From NCBI GenBank assembly GCA_046598395.1, contig JBKJIQ010000040.1, forward strand, positions 62,001 through 126,000: a DNA stretch of 64,000 bases, given 5' to 3'. Shown here in pieces: positions 6,766-14,951 of the stretch. The position numbers were made by a program, and so were the translations under genes. The stretch comes from JAENVU01 sp046598395 (GTDB lineage: Bacteria; Actinomycetota; Acidimicrobiia; IMCC26256; JAENVU01). Position 1 is the stretch's first letter. Each line of letters opens with the position of its first letter. Below the pieces are notes generated by a model that saw only the letters and a list, made by a program, of their open reading frames with translations, ran no database searches and was not told the DNA's origin.

Positions 6766-7571
6766 CAGTTCGACCTCGACCGATAGGCATTGGCCCGCTG
6801 GATGAGCGCGTCGCGCGTTGCATTAGGCCCGTCCGCCGTCTCCGCGATCATGGCGTCCATCACTGCGGCCGCGTCGCCGAAGGCACCGACGGACGCCAAG
6901 ACCTCGGCGGTGTGCTGACGTTCCTCAAGTGTGAGTTCCGGGAAGGCCAGCCGCAGGTTCGCGGCCCAGCGCGCGTCGGGCGATCGGCGGGCCACGTAGG
7001 TGAGCTGCAAGTTGGTGAGCATGCGCAACAGGATCAGGCGGGTGCTGGTCGGTACGAGGAACCGGGGATCGAACTCCGCCTGCGATCCGTACAACGCCGC
7101 GAAGCGCGCCGCGCAACCCGACACATCGAGGGAGACACCCGCGTGGAACGGATCGACGAACTGCGCCGGATCGTCGTCGACCCCCACCAAGAAGTGTCCC
7201 GGCATTCCAACCCCATGCAGGGGAACCCCGATTCGACGGCCGAGTTCGATCATGAGCACGCTCAACGTGATCGGGAGTCCGAGGCGGCGGTCGACCACGT
7301 CGGGGAGAAAAGAGTTGCGCGGATCCTGGTAGTTCGTGGTATTCCCGGCGAAGGCCCACTCCACAAACAGCACACGCGCGAGACCACTGGGGGTCCGGGC
7401 ATTCGGGAATGCGAGCACGGCGCCGGCGAGATCGTCGAGGCGCGCCAGCCATGCCTCCACATCGATACCGGATGCGGTAGCCGCGATCAGCAGCGCGCCT
7501 TCGTCGAGCGGCGGGTCACGGTCGGGCGCCGCGACCAGCGCTCGAAACCGCTCCGCCGCGCCGGGATCCAT
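6765..7571 (-). CDS. SirB1-family transglutaminase-like protein
   Basis: A 268-residue protein of the SirB1 (transglutaminase-like plus TPR) family. The block around NTTNYQDPRNSFLPDVVDRR, then GLPITLSVLMIELGRRIGVP and VGMPGHFLVGVDD, is the family core. The Cys expected of an active transglutaminase is not apparent, so it is probably non-catalytic. The ATG at 7571 is chosen because upstream in-frame codons overlap the divergent Fur gene. The LON-domain gene overlaps its stop by one base. In other bacteria SirB1 proteins are loosely linked to translation factor genes; nothing of the kind is seen here. Confidence 0.85.
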   Translation of the reverse strand: MDPGAAERFRALVAAPDRDPPLDEGALLIAATASGIDVEAWLARLDDLAGAVLAFPNARTPSGLARVLFVEWAFAGNTTNYQDPRNSFLPDVVDRRLGLPITLSVLMIELGRRIGVPLHGVGMPGHFLVGVDDDPAQFVDPFHAGVSLDVSGCAARFAALYGSQAEFDPRFLVPTSTRLILLRMLTNLQLTYVARRSPDARWAANLRLAFPELTLEERQHTAEVLASVGAFGDAAAVMDAMIAETADGPNATRDALIQRANAYRSRSN

Positions 7572-7594
7572 AATGCCGACGGTATCCGCATCGC

Positions 7595-7600
7595 TACGCT
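7595..7600 (+). promoter_or_regulatory. -10 element of a leaderless promoter for the Fur-family gene
   Basis: TACGCT lies six nucleotides before the ATG at 7607, in the 35-bp gap between the divergent SirB1 and Fur genes. Confidence 0.45.
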
Positions 7601-7606
7601 CACTCG

Positions 7607-8068
7607 ATGTCTCCCGCCGTCGGCCGCAGCGATCTTCGTGACACGGTTGCGGCACGGCTGCGCGCCGAGGGTCAGCGGGTCACCGCCGGCCGCATGGCTC
7701 TGGTCGACGTATTGGGGCGGGCGAAACGCCCGCTCACCCTGCCCGAGATCCTCGAGCGTGCCCCCGCGATGCCCACCAGTTCGGCCTATCGGAACCTGTT
7801 GGTACTCGAAGAGGTGGGCGTCACCCACCGAATCGTCACGAGCACCCCAGCCAATGGCGACCACGCTCGCTATGAGCTCACCGAGGACCTCACCGAACAT
7901 CACCACCATTTGATCTGCTCGCGGTGTGGCGCAGTCGAGGACGTTCCGGCCTCGAGCACACTCGAAGAGTCCGTGAAGCGCGCCGCAGTGGAGATCGAGC
8001 GGGGTACCGGGTTTCAAACCCAGCACCACCGCGTCGATCTCGTCGGCCTCTGCAAACGCTGCGCCTAG
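7607..8068 (+). CDS. Fur-family metalloregulator
   Basis: A 153-residue DNA-binding repressor. The winged helix spans residues 10-80 (GQRVTAGRMALVDVLGRAKR then TSSAYRNLLVLEEVGVTHR), followed by the metal-binding dimerisation domain with ELTEDLTEHHHHLICSRCG and a C-terminal CKRC pair, giving the structural zinc Cys4 site. Whether it senses iron (Fur), zinc (Zur) or another metal cannot be decided from the motif; a Zur role is attractive because candidate Zur boxes lie 6.5 kb away at znuA/znuC. It is convergent with ycnI, with only 3 bp between their stops. Confidence 0.88.
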   Translation: MSPAVGRSDLRDTVAARLRAEGQRVTAGRMALVDVLGRAKRPLTLPEILERAPAMPTSSAYRNLLVLEEVGVTHRIVTSTPANGDHARYELTEDLTEHHHHLICSRCGAVEDVPASSTLEESVKRAAVEIERGTGFQTQHHRVDLVGLCKRCA

Positions 8069-8071
8069 GTT

Positions 8072-8737
8072 CTACGACGCCGGATTCGAGTCCGAGGGCT
8101 TCTTACGGCGGGCAATGACGAATGCCCCGATGCCAAGCGCGATCACTGCCGCGGCCACACCGATGATGATGCCGGTCGAGCTGGAGTCATCGGACTTCTT
8201 GTCCACCGTGGCCTTCGTCGCGGTGGGCTCGACGCCGTGTGAGTGCGAATGCCCGTCCGAATGACCCGCGTGATCGAGGGCAAGTACCAGCGCAGGGAAC
8301 TCGGAGTTCTCACCCGCCTCGATCCAACGGAAGATCTTGCCATCGGCACAGACCTGAATCGCCTTGAAGTTGATCGGCTCCTGATCCGCGGTGATGCGTC
8401 CGAGCGCAATCCGAAACTCACCGTCACCGGCCACACCGTCGGTATTGGTCCAGGTCACGCTGGCGACCGCCGCGGAGTCGGGCTGCTTCTCGACCGCGCT
8501 CGTCCAGCCGCCGGTCACCTCGGGGGCCGCCACCGTGAGCTCCGGCGCGGCAGGGAAAAACAGTTGAACGGTTTTGAGCGCATCCGTGCATTCGTTCTCC
8601 GCGAACAGTGAGGCCAGGACCACATCGTCGGCTCCCGGTGGATTCGCGGCGGTGATCTCCACGTGAGCGAAGGCCGTACCCGGGACAGCCAGAACCATCG
8701 CGACCACCGCTATTGCCAACCAGCCTTTGCGAAACAT
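8072..8737 (-). CDS. ycnI: YcnI-family copper-associated exported protein
   Basis: A 221-residue exported and membrane-anchored protein. A signal peptide ends at GTAFA, so the mature chain begins with HVEITAANPPGADDV, the N-terminal His expected of the copper-binding YcnI (DUF1775) domain. A His/Asp-rich linker (HAGHSDGHSHSHG) follows, then a transmembrane helix (IIIGVAAAVIALGIGAFVIA) and a basic tail. It lies 16 bp after the CopC-CopD gene on the same strand with a GAAAGGA ribosome site, so it is the last gene of a copper operon headed by the anti-sigma gene. A role in periplasmic copper binding or delivery is known for the family. Confidence 0.88.
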   Translation of the reverse strand: MFRKGWLAIAVVAMVLAVPGTAFAHVEITAANPPGADDVVLASLFAENECTDALKTVQLFFPAAPELTVAAPEVTGGWTSAVEKQPDSAAVASVTWTNTDGVAGDGEFRIALGRITADQEPINFKAIQVCADGKIFRWIEAGENSEFPALVLALDHAGHSDGHSHSHGVEPTATKATVDKKSDDSSSTGIIIGVAAAVIALGIGAFVIARRKKPSDSNPAS

Positions 8738-8753
8738 CGCGTTCCTTTCGGGA

Positions 8754-10478
8754 TTATCGGACGGGAACAGTGACCGAGGCCGATACTTCGTCAACCTCGG
8801 TGAGCAGGGCATGGATCTCGAGCGTCCAGTCGCCCGCGAACGGGACGCTGACGTCTTCAGCGGCGAAGTGGCCGTGATCGCCGGGCAGGAGCTCGATCGG
8901 GATCCGCGGGATTCCCCGCGATGGTATGGAGAGCGACGCGCGCATCTCGATCGCTTCGGCATGTTCGAGGCTGGACGTCAAGACCGTCACATGAAGGGTG
9001 TTGCCGCCGCCCACTTGCGCCGGACCGAAGAATGTGTCGAACTTCATGCGACCCGCGCTCAGGACCGACTCGTACGGGACTGGCTGCAGTTTGGCCTGGG
9101 GTGGCGAAGTGTTGACCAACATCGATGTCAACGCGAGCACCACAGCGCCGAACATCAGCTCGCCCCGCACACTGCGTTTCAGCCGGGTTTGGGTGCCCGG
9201 AGATACCGACTCCGGCACGGTTTCGGGCGCGACGGTGATCGATGGTGCTTGGTCGGTCCCGAAGATGCCCATTCCCGGACCGTGGACCAACCGGCGACTC
9301 CACGCCGCGATCAGGATAAGGACGCCAAAGGCCACGAGCTTGGCGATGAGCAACCGGCCGTAGTCCGAGTCCCAGAGCGCGCTGAACGGCTGGAGTTGGC
9401 GGATCGCTTGGAACGCGCCCGTCAGTGTGAGGACCACCACGGCGCCGAGCGCGAGGCCCGAGAATCGTTCGGCCACCCGCCCGTAGGAGTCGTGGTCCGT
9501 ACGAGCGATCGCGAGCGTGACGAGGCCACCGAGCCACACCGCCATTCCCAAGACGTGCAGCATGTCGGCCGGGAGCGCCAACAGGACCCAGCGACCGGTC
9601 GACGCGTGGCCTGCCAATCCCGGTGTCGCCGATAACGCGAGCCCGGTCACGGAACCGGCGCCGAACCACCAGCCCGGGAGCGGACCCTCGTGTCGGACCA
9701 TCATTCTCACGAGCAAGCCGGCGACGACCAGCAGACCGAGCCGCAGCATCCATACCACGCCGAATCGCGTATCGAGCACGGCCGAAATCTGATCGCCCGA
9801 CAGCATGTCCCCGAATCCGCCGCCCGACGTATACGGCCCCTGGAGTAACAACCCGAGCACCGTGGCCGCGCCGGTGAGGGCGAGGGCTCCGCCGAGGAAA
9901 CTCCGCACGCGCGGATCGCGCCGACCCTCCGGCCACAGGTATGCCGCGAACCACGCGCCGCCGATGAGCAACGCAAGACCGAGAAACAGCGCGAATCGCG
10001 CCACACCAAATACCACGCCCAGATTCGGATCGCCCGAATCTTCCGACAACGCGGCCTTCGTGAGCAGATCGGCGTGCGAGCCCGAAACACGGGCCTCGCC
10101 AACCGAGAACGTGAACGCGCCACGAATCGGGTGGGAGTCTTCTGAGGTGGCGCGCCATACGAGCGCATAGAGGCCGTCGGAGAGGCGAGGCAACGAGACC
10201 CGCACCACTCGGCTGCGCCCGCCTGGGTGAACCGGTTGGCCGATGGCGACCTCATCCTCACCCGCGTCGAGCAGTCGGATGCCACCGTCTCGGACCGCAA
10301 CCCCTTCGGTGAACGTCATGGTGATCGCCCGAGGAGCCTTGACCAGCGTCGCCCCCGATGGTGGATCCGATCGCTCCAAATCCGCGTGCGCCCCGGCGGG
10401 ACCAGCCATCCCCATCGACACGCCAAGAATCACCAGGCCGAAGGCACCCAACCGGCGAAGCTTCCTCAACTTCCTCAT
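8754..10478 (-). CDS. CopC-CopD fusion copper transport protein
   Basis: A 574-residue membrane protein. A signal peptide is followed by a CopC domain (mature start HADLERSDPPSGATLVKAP, with ATSEDSHPIRGAFTFSVG near residue 120) that binds copper outside the membrane. Eight or so hydrophobic helices from about 150 to 430 form the CopD domain, including LLALPADMLHVLGMAVWLGG. A further extracellular beta domain closes the C terminus (GDWTLEIHALLTEVDEVSAS). The ATG at 10478 is 8 bp after the anti-sigma stop and gives a proper signal peptide. Fused CopCD proteins occur in many Actinobacteria next to YcnI, as here. Direction of copper movement is not certain; import is usual for CopCD. Confidence 0.9.
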   Translation of the reverse strand: MRKLRKLRRLGAFGLVILGVSMGMAGPAGAHADLERSDPPSGATLVKAPRAITMTFTEGVAVRDGGIRLLDAGEDEVAIGQPVHPGGRSRVVRVSLPRLSDGLYALVWRATSEDSHPIRGAFTFSVGEARVSGSHADLLTKAALSEDSGDPNLGVVFGVARFALFLGLALLIGGAWFAAYLWPEGRRDPRVRSFLGGALALTGAATVLGLLLQGPYTSGGGFGDMLSGDQISAVLDTRFGVVWMLRLGLLVVAGLLVRMMVRHEGPLPGWWFGAGSVTGLALSATPGLAGHASTGRWVLLALPADMLHVLGMAVWLGGLVTLAIARTDHDSYGRVAERFSGLALGAVVVLTLTGAFQAIRQLQPFSALWDSDYGRLLIAKLVAFGVLILIAAWSRRLVHGPGMGIFGTDQAPSITVAPETVPESVSPGTQTRLKRSVRGELMFGAVVLALTSMLVNTSPPQAKLQPVPYESVLSAGRMKFDTFFGPAQVGGGNTLHVTVLTSSLEHAEAIEMRASLSIPSRGIPRIPIELLPGDHGHFAAEDVSVPFAGDWTLEIHALLTEVDEVSASVTVPVR

Positions 10479-10486
10479 GGGTTCCA

Positions 10487-11104
10487 CTAGCCGAGCACCG
10501 GTCGGCGGCCTCGGGAACTGTCGGCCGGTTCGTGCCACGAGCGACTCAAGAACCACACCGTGCCCAACCCCGCCACATCTGCGCCGTGAGCGATCGCGCT
10601 CCCCGGCAGCGGATGACCCGCAAAGAGATCGCCGAGGCAACTCCACACGAGACCGACCACCAAGACCGCAAGGATCGGCAGCGTCCCCCGAGCGCGCTCG
10701 GGTCGCCACGCCACGGTCAAGAGCCCAACGGCGAGGGCGACCGAGAACGCTCCCACGTGGCGAGCCAGATGGCCGTGCATTTCATAACCGTTCCCGAAGA
10801 GCAGCGGCACCGACGCCACCAGTTGCACCATGGCGATCGCGCAGGTCATCAGACGCAGTAGTCGCACACGCTCATCGTGCACCGGCCGCCGGATCGGCAG
10901 CGCGGCGATGATCGCCTCGGTTCGATCGGGTTCCACAGGCGCCGATTGGACCCGAAGACCGCGGTGGAGCTCGGTGACATCAGCGGCCCACAGCCGACAC
11001 TTCGTACATACCGCTAGGTGATCCGTGACCACCTGCTCGGGCACCGTGAGGTCTTCGCCGTCGAGGCGCGCCGAGACCGAAGCTCGTACTTCGAAACAGC
11101 TCAT
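10487..11104 (-). CDS. Zinc-finger anti-sigma factor, membrane-anchored
   Basis: A 205-residue protein with an N-terminal zinc-binding anti-sigma (ZAS) domain containing the HxxxCxxC motif in TDHLAVCTKCRLWAAD, followed by several hydrophobic helices (AIAMVQLVASVPLLFG, VGAFSVALAVGLLTVAW, LPILAVLVVGLVWSCLG). It is expected to hold the divergently encoded ECF sigma factor at the membrane and release it on an envelope or metal signal. An ATG at 11104 is preferred over a TTG one codon earlier. It is the first gene of the copper operon, so copper stress is the likely signal; that is inference from context. Confidence 0.82.
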   Translation of the reverse strand: MSCFEVRASVSARLDGEDLTVPEQVVTDHLAVCTKCRLWAADVTELHRGLRVQSAPVEPDRTEAIIAALPIRRPVHDERVRLLRLMTCAIAMVQLVASVPLLFGNGYEMHGHLARHVGAFSVALAVGLLTVAWRPERARGTLPILAVLVVGLVWSCLGDLFAGHPLPGSAIAHGADVAGLGTVWFLSRSWHEPADSSRGRRPVLG

Positions 11105-11135
11105 CAATGGAGTAGTCGCTCGGCGGCGCAGGAAA

Positions 11136-11200
11136 GTTCCGAGAACTCTGAATGTCGGTTGGCTGGATGTCGGAACCTCACGCTTCCCGCTAGCTTTCCC
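11136..11200. promoter_or_regulatory. Divergent promoter region with GGAAC elements facing both ways
   Basis: The 100-bp gap between the anti-sigma and sigma genes contains GGAACC at 11172-11177 on the plus strand and GGAAC on the minus strand at 11136-11140. GGAAC is the usual -35 type of ECF sigma factors, so both operons may be driven by the sigma factor encoded here. On the plus strand a TAGCTT (11191-11196) ends eight nucleotides before the GTG start, compatible with a leaderless transcript. Confidence 0.4.
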
Positions 11201-11204
11201 CGCC

Positions 11205-11729
11205 GTGGATCAGCTCACCGGATATCTCGTTGCCGCCCGTGACGGCGATGAACAAGCGCTGACCGCAGCGATCCGCATGACCCAGCCCGACGTTCGCCGC
11301 TTCTTGCGGGCGCTGGTTGCGCCCACCGAACTCGATGACGTCACCCAGGACACCTTCGTGCGGGCCTACTGCGCGCTTCCTCGGTTCCGTGCCGACTCAA
11401 CCGGCCGAACCTGGTTGCTCTCCATCGCTCGGCGCGCCGCGGCCGACGCGACCCGCCGCCAGGTTCGGGTACGCCGCGTGCAAGCCCGAGCTCACCAGCT
11501 CGCTCCCGTTGGCACCGCCCCCGACACCGACGATGCGTATGCATTGCGCGAGTTGGTGACGGCCCTGGAGCCGGAACGCCAGGAAGCGTTCGTGCTCACG
11601 CAGATGGTCGGGTGTTCCTATGCGGAGGCCGCCGAAATCTGCGGCGTTCCCGTCGGCACCATTCGGTCGCGCGTTGCGCGCGCCCGCGACCAACTCCTCG
11701 AGCAGGTCCTCGCCGCCCGCTCGGCATGA
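11205..11729 (+). CDS. sigC: SigC-like ECF RNA polymerase sigma factor
   Basis: A 174-residue ECF sigma factor. Region 2 is seen in PTELDDVTQDTFVRAYCAL and RTWLLSIARRAAADATRR; region 4 in EAFVLTQMVGCSYAEAAEIC and VPVGTIRSRVARARDQLLEQ. The wording is close to mycobacterial SigC, which is tied to copper homeostasis. The GTG at 11205 starts the sigma domain directly and sits behind a TAGCTT -10 element; earlier in-frame starts overlap the divergent anti-sigma gene. The next gene overlaps its stop by ATGA. Unlike M. tuberculosis SigC, this one has an adjacent candidate anti-sigma factor. Confidence 0.85.
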   Translation: MDQLTGYLVAARDGDEQALTAAIRMTQPDVRRFLRALVAPTELDDVTQDTFVRAYCALPRFRADSTGRTWLLSIARRAAADATRRQVRVRRVQARAHQLAPVGTAPDTDDAYALRELVTALEPERQEAFVLTQMVGCSYAEAAEICGVPVGTIRSRVARARDQLLEQVLAARSA

Positions 11730-12754
11730 CTCATCGGCGTCGCCGCATTGCGATCGCCGCATCCGTCGCCCCTGTAGTCGCCGCGCTCGTCATGTTCGCG
11801 GCCGCTCCGGCCGACGCGCACGGAACCAGCGGGCCACCCGCGGAGAACTTCCGGTCGCTGATCCACGGCACCCAGCCCCGCGCCGCGGGCTTCACGGTGG
11901 GCCTCGGGCCCGACCGCGAGCAGGTCGAACTCCGGGTGTCGGGACCCGCGCGCGTCACGGTGCTCGGATACCAGGGCGAGCCATATTTGCGGGTGGACGC
12001 GCGCGGAGTCTTCGAGAACCGTGCGTCAACGGCGGTGGAACTCAATCGGACGCGAGTCCCGTTGGCCACTGCCACCAAGACCTTTCACAACGATCCCCAA
12101 TGGCGGAAGATTTCCGAGGATCCGGTGGCGCGGTGGCACGACCACCGCAGTCACTGGATGGGTGGCGCGATTCCTGCGGTCGTGCGCCGCGCGCCTGACC
12201 AGACCCACGTGATCTCGACCTGGCAGATCCCCATCCGTGTCGACGGTCGCCGTGCGTCGATCAATGGAACGATCGAGTGGACTCCGCCGCCGCGCGCATG
12301 GCCATGGTGGCTCCTCGCGGGGGTGCTCGCCATCGGACTGTTCGTCGCGACCCGCGCCGGCGCGGCGCGGGCCGTGCTCGGCGCGGCGATCACGGTCATG
12401 GCCGGGGCCGAGGCAGCGCACGTCTGGTCTACTTGGACGTTTTCTTCTGGCTCCGCCGCCGGCCGGATCGGGGAGGCGCTGCCCGCGCTCGGCGCGGTCC
12501 TCGTGTCGGTGATTGCACTGATCTGGCTCGTCCGCCGCGGCGAGTGGTCGGCCGCTCCTGCGCTCATCCTCGCTGGCCTCTTCGTCTTGGTCAGTGGTGG
12601 TCTGGCCGATCTCCCCACGCTGTCCCACGCCTACGTCCCGAGCCGCTTGGCTCCTGATGCCGCACGCATTCTCGTGGTGCTCGCACTCGGGCTCGGCCTC
12701 GGCACCGCGATCGTCGGCGCCGCTCTCCTCAAAATCCCGAGCCGCCCGGACTGA
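11726..12754 (+). CDS. Exported multi-helix membrane protein of the copper/sigma locus, function unknown
   Basis: A 342-residue protein I cannot name. A signal peptide (VVAALVMFAAAPADA) precedes an extracellular domain of about 160 residues rich in beta structure with a His-rich patch (WHDHRSHWMGG near residue 140), then five or so transmembrane helices (WPWWLLAGVLAIGLFVATRA, LGAVLVSVIALIWLVRRG and others). The mature N terminus starts HGTSGPP, reminiscent of copper proteins with an N-terminal His. It overlaps sigC by ATGA and so belongs to the sigma operon. A copper-sensing or copper-handling role is inferred from the His patch and the neighbours. Confidence 0.75.
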   Translation: MTHRRRRIAIAASVAPVVAALVMFAAAPADAHGTSGPPAENFRSLIHGTQPRAAGFTVGLGPDREQVELRVSGPARVTVLGYQGEPYLRVDARGVFENRASTAVELNRTRVPLATATKTFHNDPQWRKISEDPVARWHDHRSHWMGGAIPAVVRRAPDQTHVISTWQIPIRVDGRRASINGTIEWTPPPRAWPWWLLAGVLAIGLFVATRAGAARAVLGAAITVMAGAEAAHVWSTWTFSSGSAAGRIGEALPALGAVLVSVIALIWLVRRGEWSAAPALILAGLFVLVSGGLADLPTLSHAYVPSRLAPDAARILVVLALGLGLGTAIVGAALLKIPSRPD

Positions 12755-12846
12755 CCACTGCCCACGCGCACCGCCCGGACCCAAGACTCCTGGCCCCAAG
12801 TCGAGGCGCACCGGCTCGGCCCCGATAGACCTGACAGGCTGGCCCC

Positions 12847-13266
12847 ATGGCCACGATCTTTACGCGCATCATCGAGGGTGAACTACCTGGTCGGTTCGTG
12901 TGGCGGGACGACACGTGCGTCGCGTTCCTCTCGATCAACCCGCTCCGGCCCGGGCACACGCTCGTGGTGCCGCGTGCCGAGCTCGACCATTGGATCGACC
13001 TTCCCAGAGAGACCAACACGCACCTCATGCGGGTTGCCCACGAGATCGGATCGGCACAGATGGCCGCGTTCCACCCGGGTCGTATCGGTCTGATCATCGC
13101 CGGCATGGAGGTGCCGCACGTGCATCTGCATGTGGTCCCGATCGATGCCGAGCGCGACCTCAACTTCGCGAATGCCGACCTCTCGCCGTCGCCCGAGTCG
13201 CTCGACGACGCGGCAGCCAGAATCCGCACCGCGCTGCAGGAACACGGCAACCCCGAACTCGCGTAA
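12847..13266 (+). CDS. HIT-family nucleotide-binding hydrolase
   Basis: A 139-residue histidine-triad protein with the catalytic HVHLHVVP motif near residue 97 and the usual N-terminal strand pattern (IFTRIIEGELPGRFVWRDD then FLSINPLRPGHTLVVPRAE). HIT enzymes cleave nucleotide phosphoramidates or dinucleotides in the cytosol. The ATG follows a CAGGCT hexamer by six nucleotides with no ribosome site, another likely leaderless start. It is convergent with znuA, with 9 bp between stops. The exact nucleotide substrate cannot be told. Confidence 0.9.
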   Translation: MATIFTRIIEGELPGRFVWRDDTCVAFLSINPLRPGHTLVVPRAELDHWIDLPRETNTHLMRVAHEIGSAQMAAFHPGRIGLIIAGMEVPHVHLHVVPIDAERDLNFANADLSPSPESLDDAAARIRTALQEHGNPELA

Positions 13267-13275
13267 CGCACCGGG

Positions 13276-14136
13276 TCAACGACAGCCGAGCGCAGTCCGC
13301 AGCGCCGCGAGGTTCCGGCGCATCGCTGACACGTAGCCCGCGAAGTTCGTCACGCCATTTCGCGGCGATTCGATCGGGTCGAGCACTGCGGTCTTGACCG
13401 CAGCCTCACGGGCCAGGGTCTGGGCCACCCTCGGGGACACCAAACTCTCGGTGAAGATCGTGGTCACGTCCGCGCGTTTCACCAGATCTGCGAGATCGGC
13501 AAGCCGTCGAGGGTCGGGTTCCTGCTCCGGCGATATCCCCGCAATCGCCTCCTGACGCAATCCATACCGGGCGGCGAGCCGGCCGAACGAGTCGTGCGCG
13601 GTCACAACCACGGAGCGATCGCAGTGCGCGAGCCCGGCGCGGTACTCCCCGTCGAGGGTCGCCAGTTCTCGGTCCACACGCGCGCGCCGAGCTGCTAGCG
13701 CCACGCGCCCGGCCGGAAATGCCCGGTCGACCGCAGTTGCGAGGAGCTTGACCACCCGTTGCATCGTCAGCGGGTCGAGCCACACATGCGGATCCGACCC
13801 CGAATGCAGCCGATCCAGAACGAACACCGCACCGCCATCGCGATGACGAGCCGCCCGCTCGACCGCAGGCTGGAATCCCCTACCCATGACCACCACCAGG
13901 TGAGCGTCGAGGATCGCATCCATATCGTCGGTCGTGAGCTCGAGATCGTGCGGTTCCACCCCGGGCGGTGTCAGATCGCGGACCGTCAGCGCGGGTCCGC
14001 CCAGCGCGCGCAAGGTCGCCGCAATCGGGAAAAAGGCCGCGACCGCACGGTGTGACGGCGCGCTCGTCGCTCCTTCGCTCCCTGAGCTACAAGCACCAAT
14101 CACGACCGCGAACCCGATGAGAACGAATCGTCTCAT
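13276..14136 (-). CDS. znuA: Zinc ABC transporter substrate-binding lipoprotein
   Basis: A 286-residue lipoprotein; the signal peptide ends in a lipobox (VVIGAC, Cys16). It belongs to the cluster A-I metal-binding proteins: metal-ligand His residues are recognisable in VEPHDLELTTDD, SDPHVWLDPLTMQRV and VVTAHDSFGRLAARYGL, with an acidic ligand near TIFTESLVSPRVA. The long His-rich loop found in many ZnuA proteins is absent. The ATG at 14136 has an AGGAGAG ribosome site and is chosen over upstream in-frame starts that would spoil the signal peptide. It is divergent from znuCB, with candidate Zur boxes between them. Confidence 0.9.
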   Translation of the reverse strand: MRRFVLIGFAVVIGACSSGSEGATSAPSHRAVAAFFPIAATLRALGGPALTVRDLTPPGVEPHDLELTTDDMDAILDAHLVVVMGRGFQPAVERAARHRDGGAVFVLDRLHSGSDPHVWLDPLTMQRVVKLLATAVDRAFPAGRVALAARRARVDRELATLDGEYRAGLAHCDRSVVVTAHDSFGRLAARYGLRQEAIAGISPEQEPDPRRLADLADLVKRADVTTIFTESLVSPRVAQTLAREAAVKTAVLDPIESPRNGVTNFAGYVSAMRRNLAALRTALGCR

Positions 14137-14154
14137 TGCGCCATCTCTCCTGGG

Positions 14155-14167
14155 AATGATTCTCATT
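14155..14167. promoter_or_regulatory. Candidate Zur box 1 (znuA side)
   Basis: AATGA-TTC-TCATT is a perfect 5-bp inverted repeat with a 3-bp spacer, AT-rich in a GC-rich genome, about 19 bp before the znuA start. It resembles actinobacterial zinc-uptake operators. Confidence 0.6.
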
Positions 14168-14188
14168 AGCAAGAAGGATAGTATTGGG

Positions 14189-14201
14189 AATCACTCTCAT
14201 T
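14189..14201. promoter_or_regulatory. Candidate Zur box 2 (znuC side)
   Basis: AATCA-CTC-TCATT repeats the box at 14155 with two mismatches, 34 bp further on, and abuts the znuC ATG, so a bound repressor would block both transcription and start-codon access. Confidence 0.5.
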
Positions 14202-14951
14202 ATGCAACCCCCGGTGCTTCGAGCCTGCGATCTCTCGTTCGCGTACGACCAGGACCTCGTCGTCGACCACGTGGACGTGGCCTTGGCCCCCGGCGAGTTC
14301 GTCGCGCTGGTGGGTCCCAACGGTTCGGGGAAATCCACCCTGCTGCGTCTCCTCCTGGGCCTGCTGCGCCCCGCGAGTGGGTCGGTCGAACTCTTCGGCA
14401 TTGCGCCACGGGATCTCGACGTTCCCGGCCGACTCGGCTACGTCCCCCAACGCGGACGCCTCGCTCCCGAGCTCCCCACCACCGTGCGCGAGGTGGTGGC
14501 CGGCGGACGACTCTCCCGACGGGCGTGGTGGCGACGACCCACCGGCGTCGACCGCGATGCGGTCGAGCACGCGCTCGGCGCGGTTGCCTTGACCGACCTC
14601 GGCGATCGGCTCATCACCGAACTTTCGGGTGGACAACAGCAACGCGCGCTCATCGCTCGCGCGCTCGTGGGTGATCCCGAACTCTTGATTCTCGATGAGC
14701 CAGTGGCCGGAGTCGACGCAGAGTCGCAACGGCTCTTCCGCGACTCGCTCGTGCATCTGGTGAAGGAACACGCGGCCGCAGTCCTCTTGGTGTCCCATGA
14801 GCTCGGCGCGGTCGCGGCCGACCTCGATCGGGTCATCGTGCTCAAGCACCGTGTGATGTTCGACGGCGCACCGGCCGATCTCTCGGCGCGCGGCGTGAGC
14901 CTCGGGATCCACGCCGAGGATCTCCCCCTCTGGCTCGAGGATTTGCAATGA
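14202..14951 (+). CDS. znuC: Zinc ABC transporter ATP-binding protein
   Basis: A 249-residue ABC ATPase: Walker A in GPNGSGKSTLL, the signature LSGGQQQRALIARAL, Walker B in LLILDEPVAG and the switch His in LLVSHELGAV. It powers zinc uptake with ZnuA and ZnuB. The ATG at 14202 is preferred; a TTG six codons upstream would read through the Zur box. It overlaps znuB by ATGA (14948-14951). Zinc rather than manganese specificity is inferred from the operator and the family. Confidence 0.9.
   Translation: MQPPVLRACDLSFAYDQDLVVDHVDVALAPGEFVALVGPNGSGKSTLLRLLLGLLRPASGSVELFGIAPRDLDVPGRLGYVPQRGRLAPELPTTVREVVAGGRLSRRAWWRRPTGVDRDAVEHALGAVALTDLGDRLITELSGGQQQRALIARALVGDPELLILDEPVAGVDAESQRLFRDSLVHLVKEHAAAVLLVSHELGAVAADLDRVIVLKHRVMFDGAPADLSARGVSLGIHAEDLPLWLEDLQ

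Noticed and set aside
6126..7913. Long plus-strand open frame (595 codons)
   Set aside because: Antisense to the LON-domain and SirB1 genes, Arg- and Pro-rich, with no motif.
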